Positions 8,676-16,047 of a stretch of DNA of 38,200 nucleotides are shown here, one piece after another. How positions within the stretch are numbered: the stretch's first letter is position 1; every line of letters starts with the position of its first letter. The translations under genes were made by a program, and so were the position numbers. The notes beneath the pieces were generated by a model, which was not told the origin of the DNA, searched no databases, and saw nothing but the letters and a program-made list of their open reading frames with translations. Source of the stretch: an uncultured Roseobacter sp. (GTDB lineage Bacteria; Pseudomonadota; Alphaproteobacteria; Rhodobacterales; Rhodobacteraceae); the NCBI GenBank assembly GCA_913054455.1, contig CAJXIL010000019.1, positions 1 through 38,200 of the forward strand. The letters are read 5' to 3'.

Positions 8676-9071
8676 TCAAAAGTCCGCCCAACGGAGAGGT
8701 GGCCGAGTGGTCGAAGGCGCACGCCTGGAAAGTGTGTAGGCGGGAGACCGTCTCCAGGGTTCGAATCCCTGTCTCTCCGCCATTATCTTACTTTGGCAAG
8801 AAAACCCCTCTAACACCTTGAACGGCAAGGTGGTTTTTGGTGTTCGAAGCCCTTCATTTCGCGCAAAGGTAATTTTCTCTGCAAAGGCCAACCTCAAGAC
8901 TGTTATTTGGGCCGCCAGATATTCACTTTTCCTTATTTTACAAGGGCTTGACAGAAACTGCTGCGCACGTTCAAATATTTGGTCGAACGGGCGAATAGTT
9001 GTCTGAATATTTTCTAGCTTTTCGTCCAAGATAAGCTTTTCGCGTTCCACTTTTTTCAATGCGGTTTTCAT
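8676..9071 (-). pseudogene. C-terminal remnant of a serine site-specific recombinase running into tRNA-Ser
   Basis: Reading leftward from 9071, the frame encodes about 95 residues typical of the far C terminus of large Rhodobacterales serine recombinases. It has a charged helix (KKVEREKLILDEKLENI), then FDQIFERAQQFLSSP, VLRLAFAEKITFARNEG, and finally LRTPKTTLPFKVLEG. The catalytic resolvase domain and the zinc ribbon (several hundred residues) are absent. Upstream sequence stays open for only about 25 codons and is not recognisable. The frame then continues through the antisense of tRNA-Ser (MAERQGFEPW and on) to a stop at 8676, a common sign that the recombinase gene ends at its own attachment site. 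I recognise the family from memory; it could be confirmed by protein search. Confidence 0.7.
8693..8782 (+). tRNA. tRNA-Ser (anticodon GGA), CCA encoded
   Basis: A 90-nt type-II tRNA. Acceptor ggagagg (8693-8699) pairs with the 3' strand just before discriminator G8779, and CCA is at 8780-8782. The anticodon stem cacgc/gtgtg encloses the loop CTGGAAA, with anticodon GGA at 8727-8729. A long variable arm follows, and then the T loop ttcgaat. It reads UCC and UCU serine codons. Its 3' half is overlapped on the other strand by the end of a recombinase reading frame, which suggests that an element integrated at this tRNA. Confidence 0.97.
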
Positions 9072-9194
9072 AGGAGGGCGAAACCGGAAACACGCGCGCT
9101 CTCTTTGTATCGCGAGTTCAAAGTCAAGGCGTGACCTGTGGATACTGAGCGTTGCAGCCTAGGGTGGCATTATTGAATTCTAAACCACATCTGG

Positions 9195-9477
9195 ATGAAA
9201 CCTATGGCACCCGGCGACCCCAAAACACCCATAGTAAACTGCCACATTCATACTTTCACTCTAGACCATGTACCCAATAAGTTCTTGCCACTGGGTTTGA
9301 CTAAAGCTCTCCAAACTAAACAGCGCGGGTTAGCAAGGTGGGTGAGTAAAGGGTTGAGCTGGGTAAATCCGTTCTCAGATCGAGACAGGTTTAGCCGTTT
9401 TGCAGATTTCTTGAGGACATCTTCAGGGCGTACTCAAAAGAAATTTTCAAAGAAGTTCAAAGTTTCTACCCCACCGC
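9195..9477 (+). pseudogene. Amidohydrolase, N-terminal fragment cut off by an IS5 element
   Basis: About 94 residues open with PIVNCHIHTFTLDHVP, containing the HxH metal-binding motif that starts many amidohydrolase (PF04909-type) enzymes. The next part (FLPLGLTKAL, then LSWVNPFSDRDRFSRF) resembles one bacterial subfamily of such hydrolases. The frame meets the left inverted repeat of the IS at 9478 and then reads only transposon sequence until a stop at 9551. The remaining metal ligands and catalytic Asp are missing, so it cannot be active. A likely C-terminal fragment of the same gene lies just beyond the IS (10611-10700). The reaction and substrate of the intact gene are unknown. Confidence 0.6.
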
Positions 9478-9531
9478 GGCTCTGTTGCACAAATCGGTTG
9501 AAGGTCGATCTTCCCCTTTCCCCGGACGGAC

Positions 9532-10545
9532 TTATCCTACGGGCTCTGTGATGGGTGTGCCAATAGCTGTGTAGCGATTGAGCACGTCAATGCGGATCTG
9601 GATCTCTGTGACCTGCCTGTCGAAGTCTCGCGACATCAAGGATTGGCCGAGTAATTTCACACAGTGCATCTTGGTTTCGACGCGACTTCGGCGGTGGTAG
9701 CCGCTCCACTTTCTCCAGATGGCGCGACCAAGGTATCGCGACGCATTGACTGCTTCATTCCGGGCAACGGCTCCCGCGCTGGTAGGCTGCCAATGTTGGG
9801 CATTCTTGCGTGGCGGAATGACGGCACGAGCACCACGCTTGGCAATTGCATCGTGACATTTGCGCGTATCGTACGCTCCGTCTGCGGTGACGGACCCGAT
9901 GTCCTGATCGGACGGGATTTGGTTCAGCAACTCGGGCATCATGGGCGCGTCGCCGACATTACTGGTTGTCACTTCAACCGCGCGAACCTCCAGCGTTTCC
10001 TCATCGATCCCGATATGTATCTTGCGCCAAATGCGTCGCTTGGATCCGCCCACTGCCCGGCAGTCGAAACGCAGTTTCGATGAGAGGGATGCTTACGCAT
10101 TTGTCGGGAAAACAGTCTCCCAGACTGTTTTCTGCTCCTCCTCACTCCACTCGCCTTCACCTTCGGTCTTGATGCCGGTGCTATCAATCAAAAGGTTCAG
10201 CGGGCCGTTTCCACCGCGATAGGCCAAGTTCACATTTAATGCCTTCTGGCGGCGGCAAAGGGTACTGAAATCGGGCACCGCCCAATCTAACCCGACCAAC
10301 TTCAGCAAGCTCTCAACAAAGCCTGTCGCCTGACGGAGCGGCAGGCCAAACAACACTTTTATCGTCAGGCAAGTCTGGATTGCAGCGTCGCTGAATAGGC
10401 ACTGCCGCCCGCGTTTGTCGCTTGGCGGCGGGGTCCACGTCATCTCAGGATCAAACCAGATTGAAAGGGATCCGCGGCGCTTCAATGCTTCATTGTAAGC
10501 CGACCAGTTCGTGGTCTTGTACTTTGTAGGGGCCCAACTGCTCAT
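9532..10545 (-). pseudogene. IS5-family DDE transposase, interrupted by an in-frame insert with a stop
   Basis: The N-terminal part (10545 down to about 10145) begins MSSWAPTKYKTTNWSAY and carries the first catalytic Asp in LLIDSTGIK. The C-terminal part (10053 down to 9532) carries the second Asp in VTADGAYDTRKCH and the Glu in RSRVETKMHCVKLLGQ. In intact relatives GEGEW is followed closely by the GGSKRR motif. Here about 30 foreign codons with a TAA at 10093-10095 lie between them. Both halves are in the same frame, so a single stop codon separates them. The insert is the palindrome cluster at 10051-10140. The enzyme is almost certainly inactive unless the stop is read through. Confidence 0.88.
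10051..10140. repeat. Palindrome-rich insert (REP-like) inside the IS5 transposase
   Basis: Three perfect hairpins and one short one are packed into about 80 bp. They are actgcc/ggcagt (10052-10064), tcgaaac/gtttcga with loop gca (10064-10080), atgc/gcat (10089-10100), and gaaaacagtct/agactgttttc with loop ccc (10108-10132). The stretch replaces about 15 bases expected between the codons for GEGEW and GGSKRR in intact transposases, so it was acquired after or during spread of the IS. Similar palindromes recur in Roseobacter genomes as far as I remember, which suggests a dispersed REP-like repeat; I cannot verify copy number here. Confidence 0.65.
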
Positions 10546-10610
10546 GGTCTCCAGCTATCATGCTGGTTTCACAAAATGAATCCCCTCAGGCGATTTGTGC
10601 AACAAAGCCT

Positions 10611-10700
10611 ATGACCCACAAAGAAAACTTCGATGAACGCTACCTCTCTATGAAACTGCGCCACGAACTTGGAGAAGAAATATTCGATGAAATTGCCTGA
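10611..10700 (+). pseudogene. Probable C-terminal fragment of the IS-split amidohydrolase
   Basis: Immediately right of the IS, a 29-codon frame contains ENFDERYLSMKLRHELGEEI and ends FDEIA before TGA at 10698-10700. The ends of related amidohydrolases, as I remember them, carry a very similar pattern: EKFSEKRLSIRLR, then ALGEELF and QIA. Together with the N-terminal piece at 9195-9477 this suggests one gene that lost its middle (roughly 200 residues or more) when the IS arrived or recombined. The fragment is short, so the match is tentative. Confidence 0.4.
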
Positions 10701-10874
10701 AAAAATCCACGTAATTTCCTCAACTGAGGTGATTGTTTTGAAAGACCTTTCTTAGCCTCGTGCTTTAGGGTTTGTGAAATGAAATAAAAAACGCCAGAGC
10801 AGGTTGGCCAGTTTTACTCTGATTTCGTAAAGATTTTTGCAAGCGGGTTGGGCTCGGGGCTAGTCATTCTCGGG

Positions 10875-11215
10875 GGCTTTGTTTCACAATTCGGGTACAG
10901 GTTGGGGTTCCCCTTTCCCCGGACATAGCTATCCTGCGGGTACGGGTACGGGTACGGTGACGGGGATGCCGAGAGCCGTGTGGCGATTGTTGAATGAGAC
11001 CTTGTCCGCCATTGGTCCGAGGTCAATGGTAGAATGACGCGGACTTTGATTTCCGTGACCTGCCGGTCGAAGTCTCTCGACAGCAGGGATTGGCCAAGGA
11101 GCTTGATGCAGTTCATCTTGCTCTTAACGAGGCTGAGCTGGTGGGTTTCCACGGTTTGGCATTTTTGCGTGGTGGAATGACGGCATGGGCATCACCCCAT
11201 TTTTGCAACAAAGCC
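10875..11215 (-). mobile_element. Internally deleted IS5-family relic (341 bp, both ends kept)
   Basis: The left end ggctttgtttcacaattcg (10875-10893) and the right end atttttgcaacaaagcc (11199-11215) resemble the termini of the neighbouring IS. The sub-terminal block with ttcccctttccccgga is also shared. Inside, on the minus strand, are scattered transposase pieces: AVIPPRKNAKPWKPTSS, then KMNCIKLLGQSLLSRDFDRQ and VTEIKV. The N-terminal half with the first catalytic Asp is gone, and frames are broken. It cannot encode a transposase but still has two ends, so it resembles a MITE-like derivative. A hexamer gggtac is repeated three times at 10938-10955. Confidence 0.75.
10938..10955. repeat. 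Hexanucleotide tandem repeat (gggtac x3)
   Basis: Three exact copies of gggtac lie inside the IS5 relic, followed by the degenerate unit ggtgac. The region corresponds to the transposase C-terminal end in the intact IS, which lacks the repeat, so it expanded after inactivation by slippage. Confidence 0.8.
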
Positions 11216-11478
11216 ATTTTTTGGCCTGTTTCTGCGCCTCCATCGCGCCGCCGCTTCGAATCCTCGGAATTATTGGATAACATCAGATTCAGACTTGTGA
11301 AATTGCTCCCTCTGCTCCAATTCTTGAGACAACGAAGACAAATCAGATTTCGAACTTGAACCCGCTCTGTCGCCCATATCACCCATAGCACAAGATTTGT
11401 GGATGATGTCCCGACTGGCCAGCTGTGATGCTGTTTTTCTGACAGTTTTTGGGGCAAAAGGGTTAATAATCAAATCGC

Positions 11479-11523
11479 GTGATCAGGACAGACGTGATCA
11501 GGACAGACGTGATCAGGACAGAC
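11479..11523. repeat. 15-bp tandem repeat, three exact copies
   Basis: The unit gtgatcaggacagac occurs three times in direct succession at 11479-11493, 11494-11508 and 11509-11523. It contains TGATCA, a self-complementary core. There are no spacers, so it is not a CRISPR array. It lies outside any supported gene. Confidence 0.95.
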
Positions 11524-12200
11524 AGGGCAGTACGCGGTGAACTCTGTGCAAGGGACTGCGGCTCCGACGAAGCGCTGTGCTTCTAAGGGGGAACTGGGCA
11601 GCTAGTGCCTGAGTTAAGCGCGATAAAAACCGCTGGGGCGGGATGCTCGCCCCTGTGACCGCCCCCAAAGCTCTTTCCCAAAATCAAGTGTACAGGCCTA
11701 GCCCGTTGCAGTCGTTTCTCAAAGGTAAAGTGGATTTCGATGAGAAACTCGTAGAACGCTTGGCTTCGGCATTGCAGGCGCGGCACTGCCTGATAGCCGC
11801 AGGAAACGCTGCGGCAAGTCCTAAGCTCGGGGAATGACAGCCAAAGAACATGGACAGTTGTTATCTCCTAGTTGTGGCCCAGGGGTTCCCGAATTCTAGG
11901 TGGCGATGGTTTTCACGTCGCGATCGACCGGGGAACAGTCATCCACTGGCCTTAACAATGGATCACTCAGCTTGGATAAACCTACCAGTGCGGCGCTACA
12001 CCTTTATGAGGCGAAACTACCTTGCTACCACGTGGACCTAGAGGCGATTCTTTCCTCACGCGTTACCTCGCCGGAAACAGTACCCTAATAAAGAGAAGAT
12101 TGGTCAAGCTTTGCCCGATGGAAATGGCGTAATTATTGAGCGTTCTGAAATTCTCTGCCGGTTGTACGGATGGATCGGTTGTTTCCCAAATGGATACAAG

Positions 12201-12230
12201 AGCGCGTGCAAACACGCGCTTTCGTTTCCA
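12201..12230 (+). terminator. Terminator-like hairpin in the gene-poor region
   Basis: Arms agcgcgtg and cacgcgct pair perfectly over a caaa loop (12201-12220), and a T-rich tail ttcgtttcca then tttt follows. No gene ends just upstream on the plus strand, so it may be left from a lost gene. Confidence 0.5.
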
Positions 12231-12528
12231 TTTTGTCACTTAATTTCCTGATTGTGATCGATTGCGTCCAATTTCGGAACAATCACTGCGCAAGGCCCGT
12301 TACCAGCTCCAGGCAACCAGAGATGTAGAAAAGCCAGCTGGGGCTTTCGTTAAAATTTCTGACAGTTTTTTCGCTTTGTTGAGCTATCTCCATAAGGTAT
12401 TCCTTAACCTGCCCATTTGGGGGGTGACATTTTCTCTGGTCTGTTCAGAGAACGGTAGGGTGCAGCTGCTTTGAGCGCTGTGCAACGTGAGCTGCTTTTA
12501 CGTTTATGCCGATGCTTTGATGAACAGG

Positions 12529-12543
12529 ACCTGTCCGACAGGT
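12529..12543. promoter_or_regulatory. Perfect 7-1-7 dyad, candidate operator upstream of the RTX/Hint gene
   Basis: ACCTGTCcGACAGGT is a perfect inverted repeat 193 bp before the ATG of the RTX/Hint gene. The half-site ACCTGT resembles half-sites of LuxR-type quorum-sensing boxes, but the spacing is shorter than the classical 18-20 bp box. It may bind another dimeric regulator. No regulator gene is adjacent. Confidence 0.3.
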
Positions 12544-12735
12544 TTCGTGTCCAGCGCGCTTGCGCTGTGGTTGCGCGATGTTTTGTGACGGGAAGAACTG
12601 TGCCTCTCCTTATTTCGGGTTTGTATTTTGGTTTTGCTAATACGGTGACGTATCTGCGGGGCCTTGAAATTCGGTTTTTGGGCGCTTCGATCTATGGGGC
12701 GGATTGAACGGCCCTAGGCCGATGAGGAGAACGAG

Positions 12736-15700
12736 ATGGCTGACAATTTTGACAATCCGTATTCGGCAAACCTGATTGGTCTTTGGGATTTCCGCGATGG
12801 ATATAACGAGGACGACAGCGGTCTTGGCGATGGCATTGCTCAGGACGGCACGGGCGCTGGGGGCGCCAATTTTGCAGGCGGCTGGATGCTGGGGAATGGC
12901 AGCACGAGCCAGTTCAACGTAGCAGGCGACAATGACGATCCGTTTGATCTCACAGAGGGGACTCTGATCACCTCGTTTAAGGCTAATACCTTCCCAGGTG
13001 CGGGTGACCAGACAGTCGTGAGCCGCGGATTGTCCTCCGAGGATGACGCGGACGGCGAAAATTTTGTGGTACGCGTCACCGAAGATGGCGTGGTCCAGTT
13101 GACCCATGCAGATGATGGCAATCTGGTGGAGTTTGAAACCGACCCAGGTTTCTTTGCTGCTGGCGATGTTGTGACAGTTTCCTACGGGTGGAGCCCGGGC
13201 GGTGTGACTCTGGTTGTTGAGAACACCACGCAGGGCACCAGCTATACAACTGGTGATGATATCGTCGGGATGACCATGGATGTGGCAGCCGATGGCGAAG
13301 ACAGCTTTGTCATTGGCGCTGATGGTGACGGTGGGAACTCCTTTAGTGGCGGGATCGACTATGTTGCCGTGCTGGACGCCAATGTTGTCGAAGTGAACGG
13401 TGGTGGTCTGGACGGGATCGTCGAAGGCACCGCTGGCGATGATCTGATTGATACCTCCTATCTGGGTGATCCAGAAGGTGACCAAATCGACAACGATGAT
13501 GCAATCAATCCGGCAGATGGCGAAGATGACGATCTGGTCAATGCCGGAACCGGCGATGATACAGTGATGGCTGGTGAAGGCGACGATACCGTGCATGGCG
13601 GCGGCGGCGCCGACAGCCTAGAAGGTGGTATCGGCAATGATGTGCTTTCCGGTGACACGGATGTGCCCGGCGTTGGCGGTGGCGGCACCCGCGAAGTGTT
13701 CCAGTGGGACCTTGCACCCGATCCCGATGGCGGCGATCCTGTGGATCCGTCGGATGACCTGAGCGGGGGGTTCTCCCAGGATACTGGTTCTGTAACGGTT
13801 GATTTCTCAGTCACGAGTTCTGGCGATACGGCCTCTGAGTTTTCCGATGTGCCGCAGTTCGTTGGCAACATCAATACTGGCGGGATTACCGCAGATCCAC
13901 AAAGTGGATTGAATGCTGACGTCAGCTCCGATGGCAGCAACGCAGATTATCAGCTGGATTTCTCTGATCCGGTTGGCGATGTGTCATTCCGTGTCAGCGA
14001 TATTGATGCAGACAGCCAGGTGACTGTCACCGCCTTTGACGCTGCGGGCAACCCGGTTGTGGTGAACCTGGCCGGTGGCCCTGGTCTGACGATGGAAGAC
14101 ACTGATGCAGTTTCGGGCTATGACACCGCCTCGGCCCGCGAAGACGATACCTTTACCAGCGATGACAATCCTGACACCTCGATGTTGGTAACAATTCCCG
14201 GCCCAGTGTCGTCGATTGTGATTACTCATACCCAGGATGGTACGATCAACAGCAGCGTCATCGTCAGCGATGTTTTCTTTGACGCATTGGGCACTCCGGT
14301 AACCAGCATTCCCGGTGACGACACTATTGATGGTGGCGAAGGGGACGACATTATCGATGGTGGAGATGGCGAGGACTCGCTGATCGGTGGCGAAGGCGAT
14401 GACACCATCGAAGGTGGTGATGGGGACGATACCATTGACGGTGGCGACGGCTCTGACAGTGTCGAGGGCGGCGAGGGCGATGATGTCATCGATACCTCCT
14501 CGGATGACGCCGTGCCGCTGCCCGATCGCGGCTTTCCCGGATATGATGGAACCACGCCTTCAATTCCGGCGGTGCCCGCGGATACGGATCCGCTGGATGA
14601 CCGAGACACTGTGGATGGCGGCGCTGGCAATGATGTTATTCTCACCGGTGACGACAACGATCTGATCTCCGGCGGTGCTGGGTCGGATACCATCGACGGT
14701 GGCATTGACGACGATACCATCGACGGCGGCACCGAGGACGATGTGATCACCGGTGGTGAAGGTTCCGACAGCCTGATGGGCGGCGAAGGTGCCGATACCA
14801 TCTATGGTGGTCTGGACCCAATCTTCCCGGATGGGCTCAACATTACCGACGATGGTTCGGACGGTCGCCCGGTGGATCCAGATCCAACCAATGGCATGGA
14901 TACCATCGACGGCGGCGCCGGCGATGACGTGATCTATGGTCAGGATGACGACGATCTTCTGTCGGGTGGCACCGGCAATGACATGATCGATGCCGGCATC
15001 GACGACGATACCGTAACGGGCGGCGAGGGCGACGACACGCTTCTTGGCGGTCAAGGCGATGATGAGCTCGATGGCGGCGCAGGCCTGGATGAGATCGACC
15101 TGGGCGCAGGTGGTGGGACCGATTTTGCTCTGGGCGGAACGGGGTCTGACACCATCACCGGGATTAGCCAGAATGATACCGTCTATGGTGGCGAAGACGC
15201 GGATGACAGCGATATTGACGTGCTGGATCTGCGCGGCGTTGCCGAGGAGCAGAACCCTGGCGGGACCCTGGAAGTCGAATATGACAGCACCAATCCAGAG
15301 AACGGGACTGTCACCTTCCTGGACTCCACTGGAGCGGTCACTGGGACGGCTGATTTCTTCGAAATCGAAAACGTCATCGTGCCCTGCTTTACGCCCGGTA
15401 CATTGATCGCCACACCCGAGGGCGAGCGCCGTGTCGAGGATCTGGCTGTTGGCGATCGGATCATCACCCGTGACAACGGTATCCAGTCGATCCGCTGGTT
15501 GGGCAAACGCAATCTGGCCACGGCAGATCTGAAAGCTGCAGAACATCTGCAGCCGATCCTGATCCGCGAAGGTGCCCTGGGCAATGGTCTGCCCGAGCGC
15601 GACATGATGGTCAGCCCCAATCACCGGGTGCTGGTGGCCAGTGACAAAACTGCGCTTTATTTTGAAGATCGCGAAGTCTTGGTTGCCGCCAAACATCTGA

Positions 15701-15966
15701 CTGGCCTGGCAGGTGTGGATGCGGTGGAGACCAGTTCGGTCACCTATATCCACTTCATGTTCGACCAGCATGAGGTTGTGCTGTCGGATGGCGCCTGGAC
15801 CGAAAGCTTCCAGCCAGGCGATCAGACTCTGCGCGGCCTTGATAATGCGCAGCGCAATGAAGTCTATGAGATCTTCCCTGAGTTGAAGACCGAGGAAGGT
15901 CGTGAAGCTTACAGTTCGGCTCGCCGGTCGCTGAAGCGTCATGAGGCACGTCTGTTGGTGCATTAA
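12736..15966 (+). CDS. Secreted-type RTX protein with LamG-like N terminus and C-terminal Hint domain
   Basis: 1076 residues, very acidic and almost free of cysteine. Residues ~1-215 look like a LamG-type sandwich (LIGLWDFRDGYNEDDSG, MLGNGSTSQFNV, FVIGADGDGGNSFSGGIDYV). RTX nonapeptides of the GGxGxDxI type follow in blocks at roughly 13540-13665, 14310-14490, 14600-14815 and 14895-15105; they bind calcium and fold outside the cell. A second sandwich-like region (residues ~315-525) separates the first two blocks. A Hint domain starts at Cys884 (CFTPGTLIATPEGERRVEDL) and has SPNHRVLVA; it may self-process. There is no N-terminal signal peptide, which fits type I secretion, but no ABC exporter is in the window. 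AGGAGA sits 5 bp before ATG 12736. Function unknown; surface or matrix protein likely. Confidence 0.9.
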   Translation: MADNFDNPYSANLIGLWDFRDGYNEDDSGLGDGIAQDGTGAGGANFAGGWMLGNGSTSQFNVAGDNDDPFDLTEGTLITSFKANTFPGAGDQTVVSRGLSSEDDADGENFVVRVTEDGVVQLTHADDGNLVEFETDPGFFAAGDVVTVSYGWSPGGVTLVVENTTQGTSYTTGDDIVGMTMDVAADGEDSFVIGADGDGGNSFSGGIDYVAVLDANVVEVNGGGLDGIVEGTAGDDLIDTSYLGDPEGDQIDNDDAINPADGEDDDLVNAGTGDDTVMAGEGDDTVHGGGGADSLEGGIGNDVLSGDTDVPGVGGGGTREVFQWDLAPDPDGGDPVDPSDDLSGGFSQDTGSVTVDFSVTSSGDTASEFSDVPQFVGNINTGGITADPQSGLNADVSSDGSNADYQLDFSDPVGDVSFRVSDIDADSQVTVTAFDAAGNPVVVNLAGGPGLTMEDTDAVSGYDTASAREDDTFTSDDNPDTSMLVTIPGPVSSIVITHTQDGTINSSVIVSDVFFDALGTPVTSIPGDDTIDGGEGDDIIDGGDGEDSLIGGEGDDTIEGGDGDDTIDGGDGSDSVEGGEGDDVIDTSSDDAVPLPDRGFPGYDGTTPSIPAVPADTDPLDDRDTVDGGAGNDVILTGDDNDLISGGAGSDTIDGGIDDDTIDGGTEDDVITGGEGSDSLMGGEGADTIYGGLDPIFPDGLNITDDGSDGRPVDPDPTNGMDTIDGGAGDDVIYGQDDDDLLSGGTGNDMIDAGIDDDTVTGGEGDDTLLGGQGDDELDGGAGLDEIDLGAGGGTDFALGGTGSDTITGISQNDTVYGGEDADDSDIDVLDLRGVAEEQNPGGTLEVEYDSTNPENGTVTFLDSTGAVTGTADFFEIENVIVPCFTPGTLIATPEGERRVEDLAVGDRIITRDNGIQSIRWLGKRNLATADLKAAEHLQPILIREGALGNGLPERDMMVSPNHRVLVASDKTALYFEDREVLVAAKHLTGLAGVDAVETSSVTYIHFMFDQHEVVLSDGAWTESFQPGDQTLRGLDNAQRNEVYEIFPELKTEEGREAYSSARRSLKRHEARLLVH

Positions 15967-16047
15967 ACCAAGCGTTGCCGAAGCCTGCGATGAATTACCA
16001 ACGTTGCGGCATTGAATAGCACATGGGCGGAACCTTTGGGTTTCGCC

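Larger units (their letters stand above)
9478..10609 (-). mobile_element. IS5-family insertion sequence, full length between inverted repeats, transposase disrupted
   Basis: A 1132-bp element. The left end ggctctgttgcacaaatcg (9478-9496) and the right end cgatttgtgcaacaaagcc (10591-10609) are inverted repeats with one mismatch, of the IS5/IS903-like type. The transposase is encoded on the minus strand. Without the ~90-bp palindromic insert the length would be about 1.04 kb, normal for the family. The flanking bases (ccccaccgc on the left, tatgaccca on the right) show no target-site duplication. A deletion next to the IS, or recombination between two copies, is therefore likely. It separates two pieces of an amidohydrolase gene. 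Confidence 0.88.
11216..12735. other. Gene-poor accessory stretch
   Basis: No protein family is recognisable in these 1.5 kb on either strand. Short open frames exist: a polar 67-codon frame on the minus strand at 11270-11473 (rich in S, D and Q), plus-strand frames at 11643-11837, 11900-12088 and 12262-12474, and a minus-strand frame at 11583-11786. None has both a convincing ribosome-binding site and a recognisable pattern. Visible structure is limited to the 15-bp tandem repeat at 11479, a terminator-like hairpin at 12201, and a dyad at 12529 upstream of the RTX gene. It reads as decayed island DNA. Confidence 0.6.

Noticed and set aside
10108-10132. Rho-independent terminator
   Set aside because: The 11-bp hairpin has no T run and sits inside a transposase with other palindromes, so it fits the inserted repeat better.
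11247-11259. Possible attR copy of the tRNA-Ser 3' end (ttcgaatcc)
   Set aside because: Only 9 bp match the T-arm; the acceptor stem and CCA do not follow, so it is within chance.
11479-11523. Possible CRISPR array
   Set aside because: The 15-bp units touch each other with no spacers, and no cas genes are present.
12529-12543. Classical lux box
   Set aside because: The arms resemble lux-box half-sites, but the dyad is 15 bp, not 18-20 bp, and no luxR/luxI genes are adjacent; kept only as a generic operator candidate.
14310-15105. DNA tandem repeats of unknown type
   Set aside because: They are the coding repeats of the RTX nonapeptides.
14560-15963. 467-codon open frame on the minus strand over the RTX gene
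   Set aside because: It mirrors the repetitive GC-rich RTX and Hint coding sequence; the plus-strand product has clear domains and a ribosome-binding site. The same holds for the antisense frame at 12637-13596.
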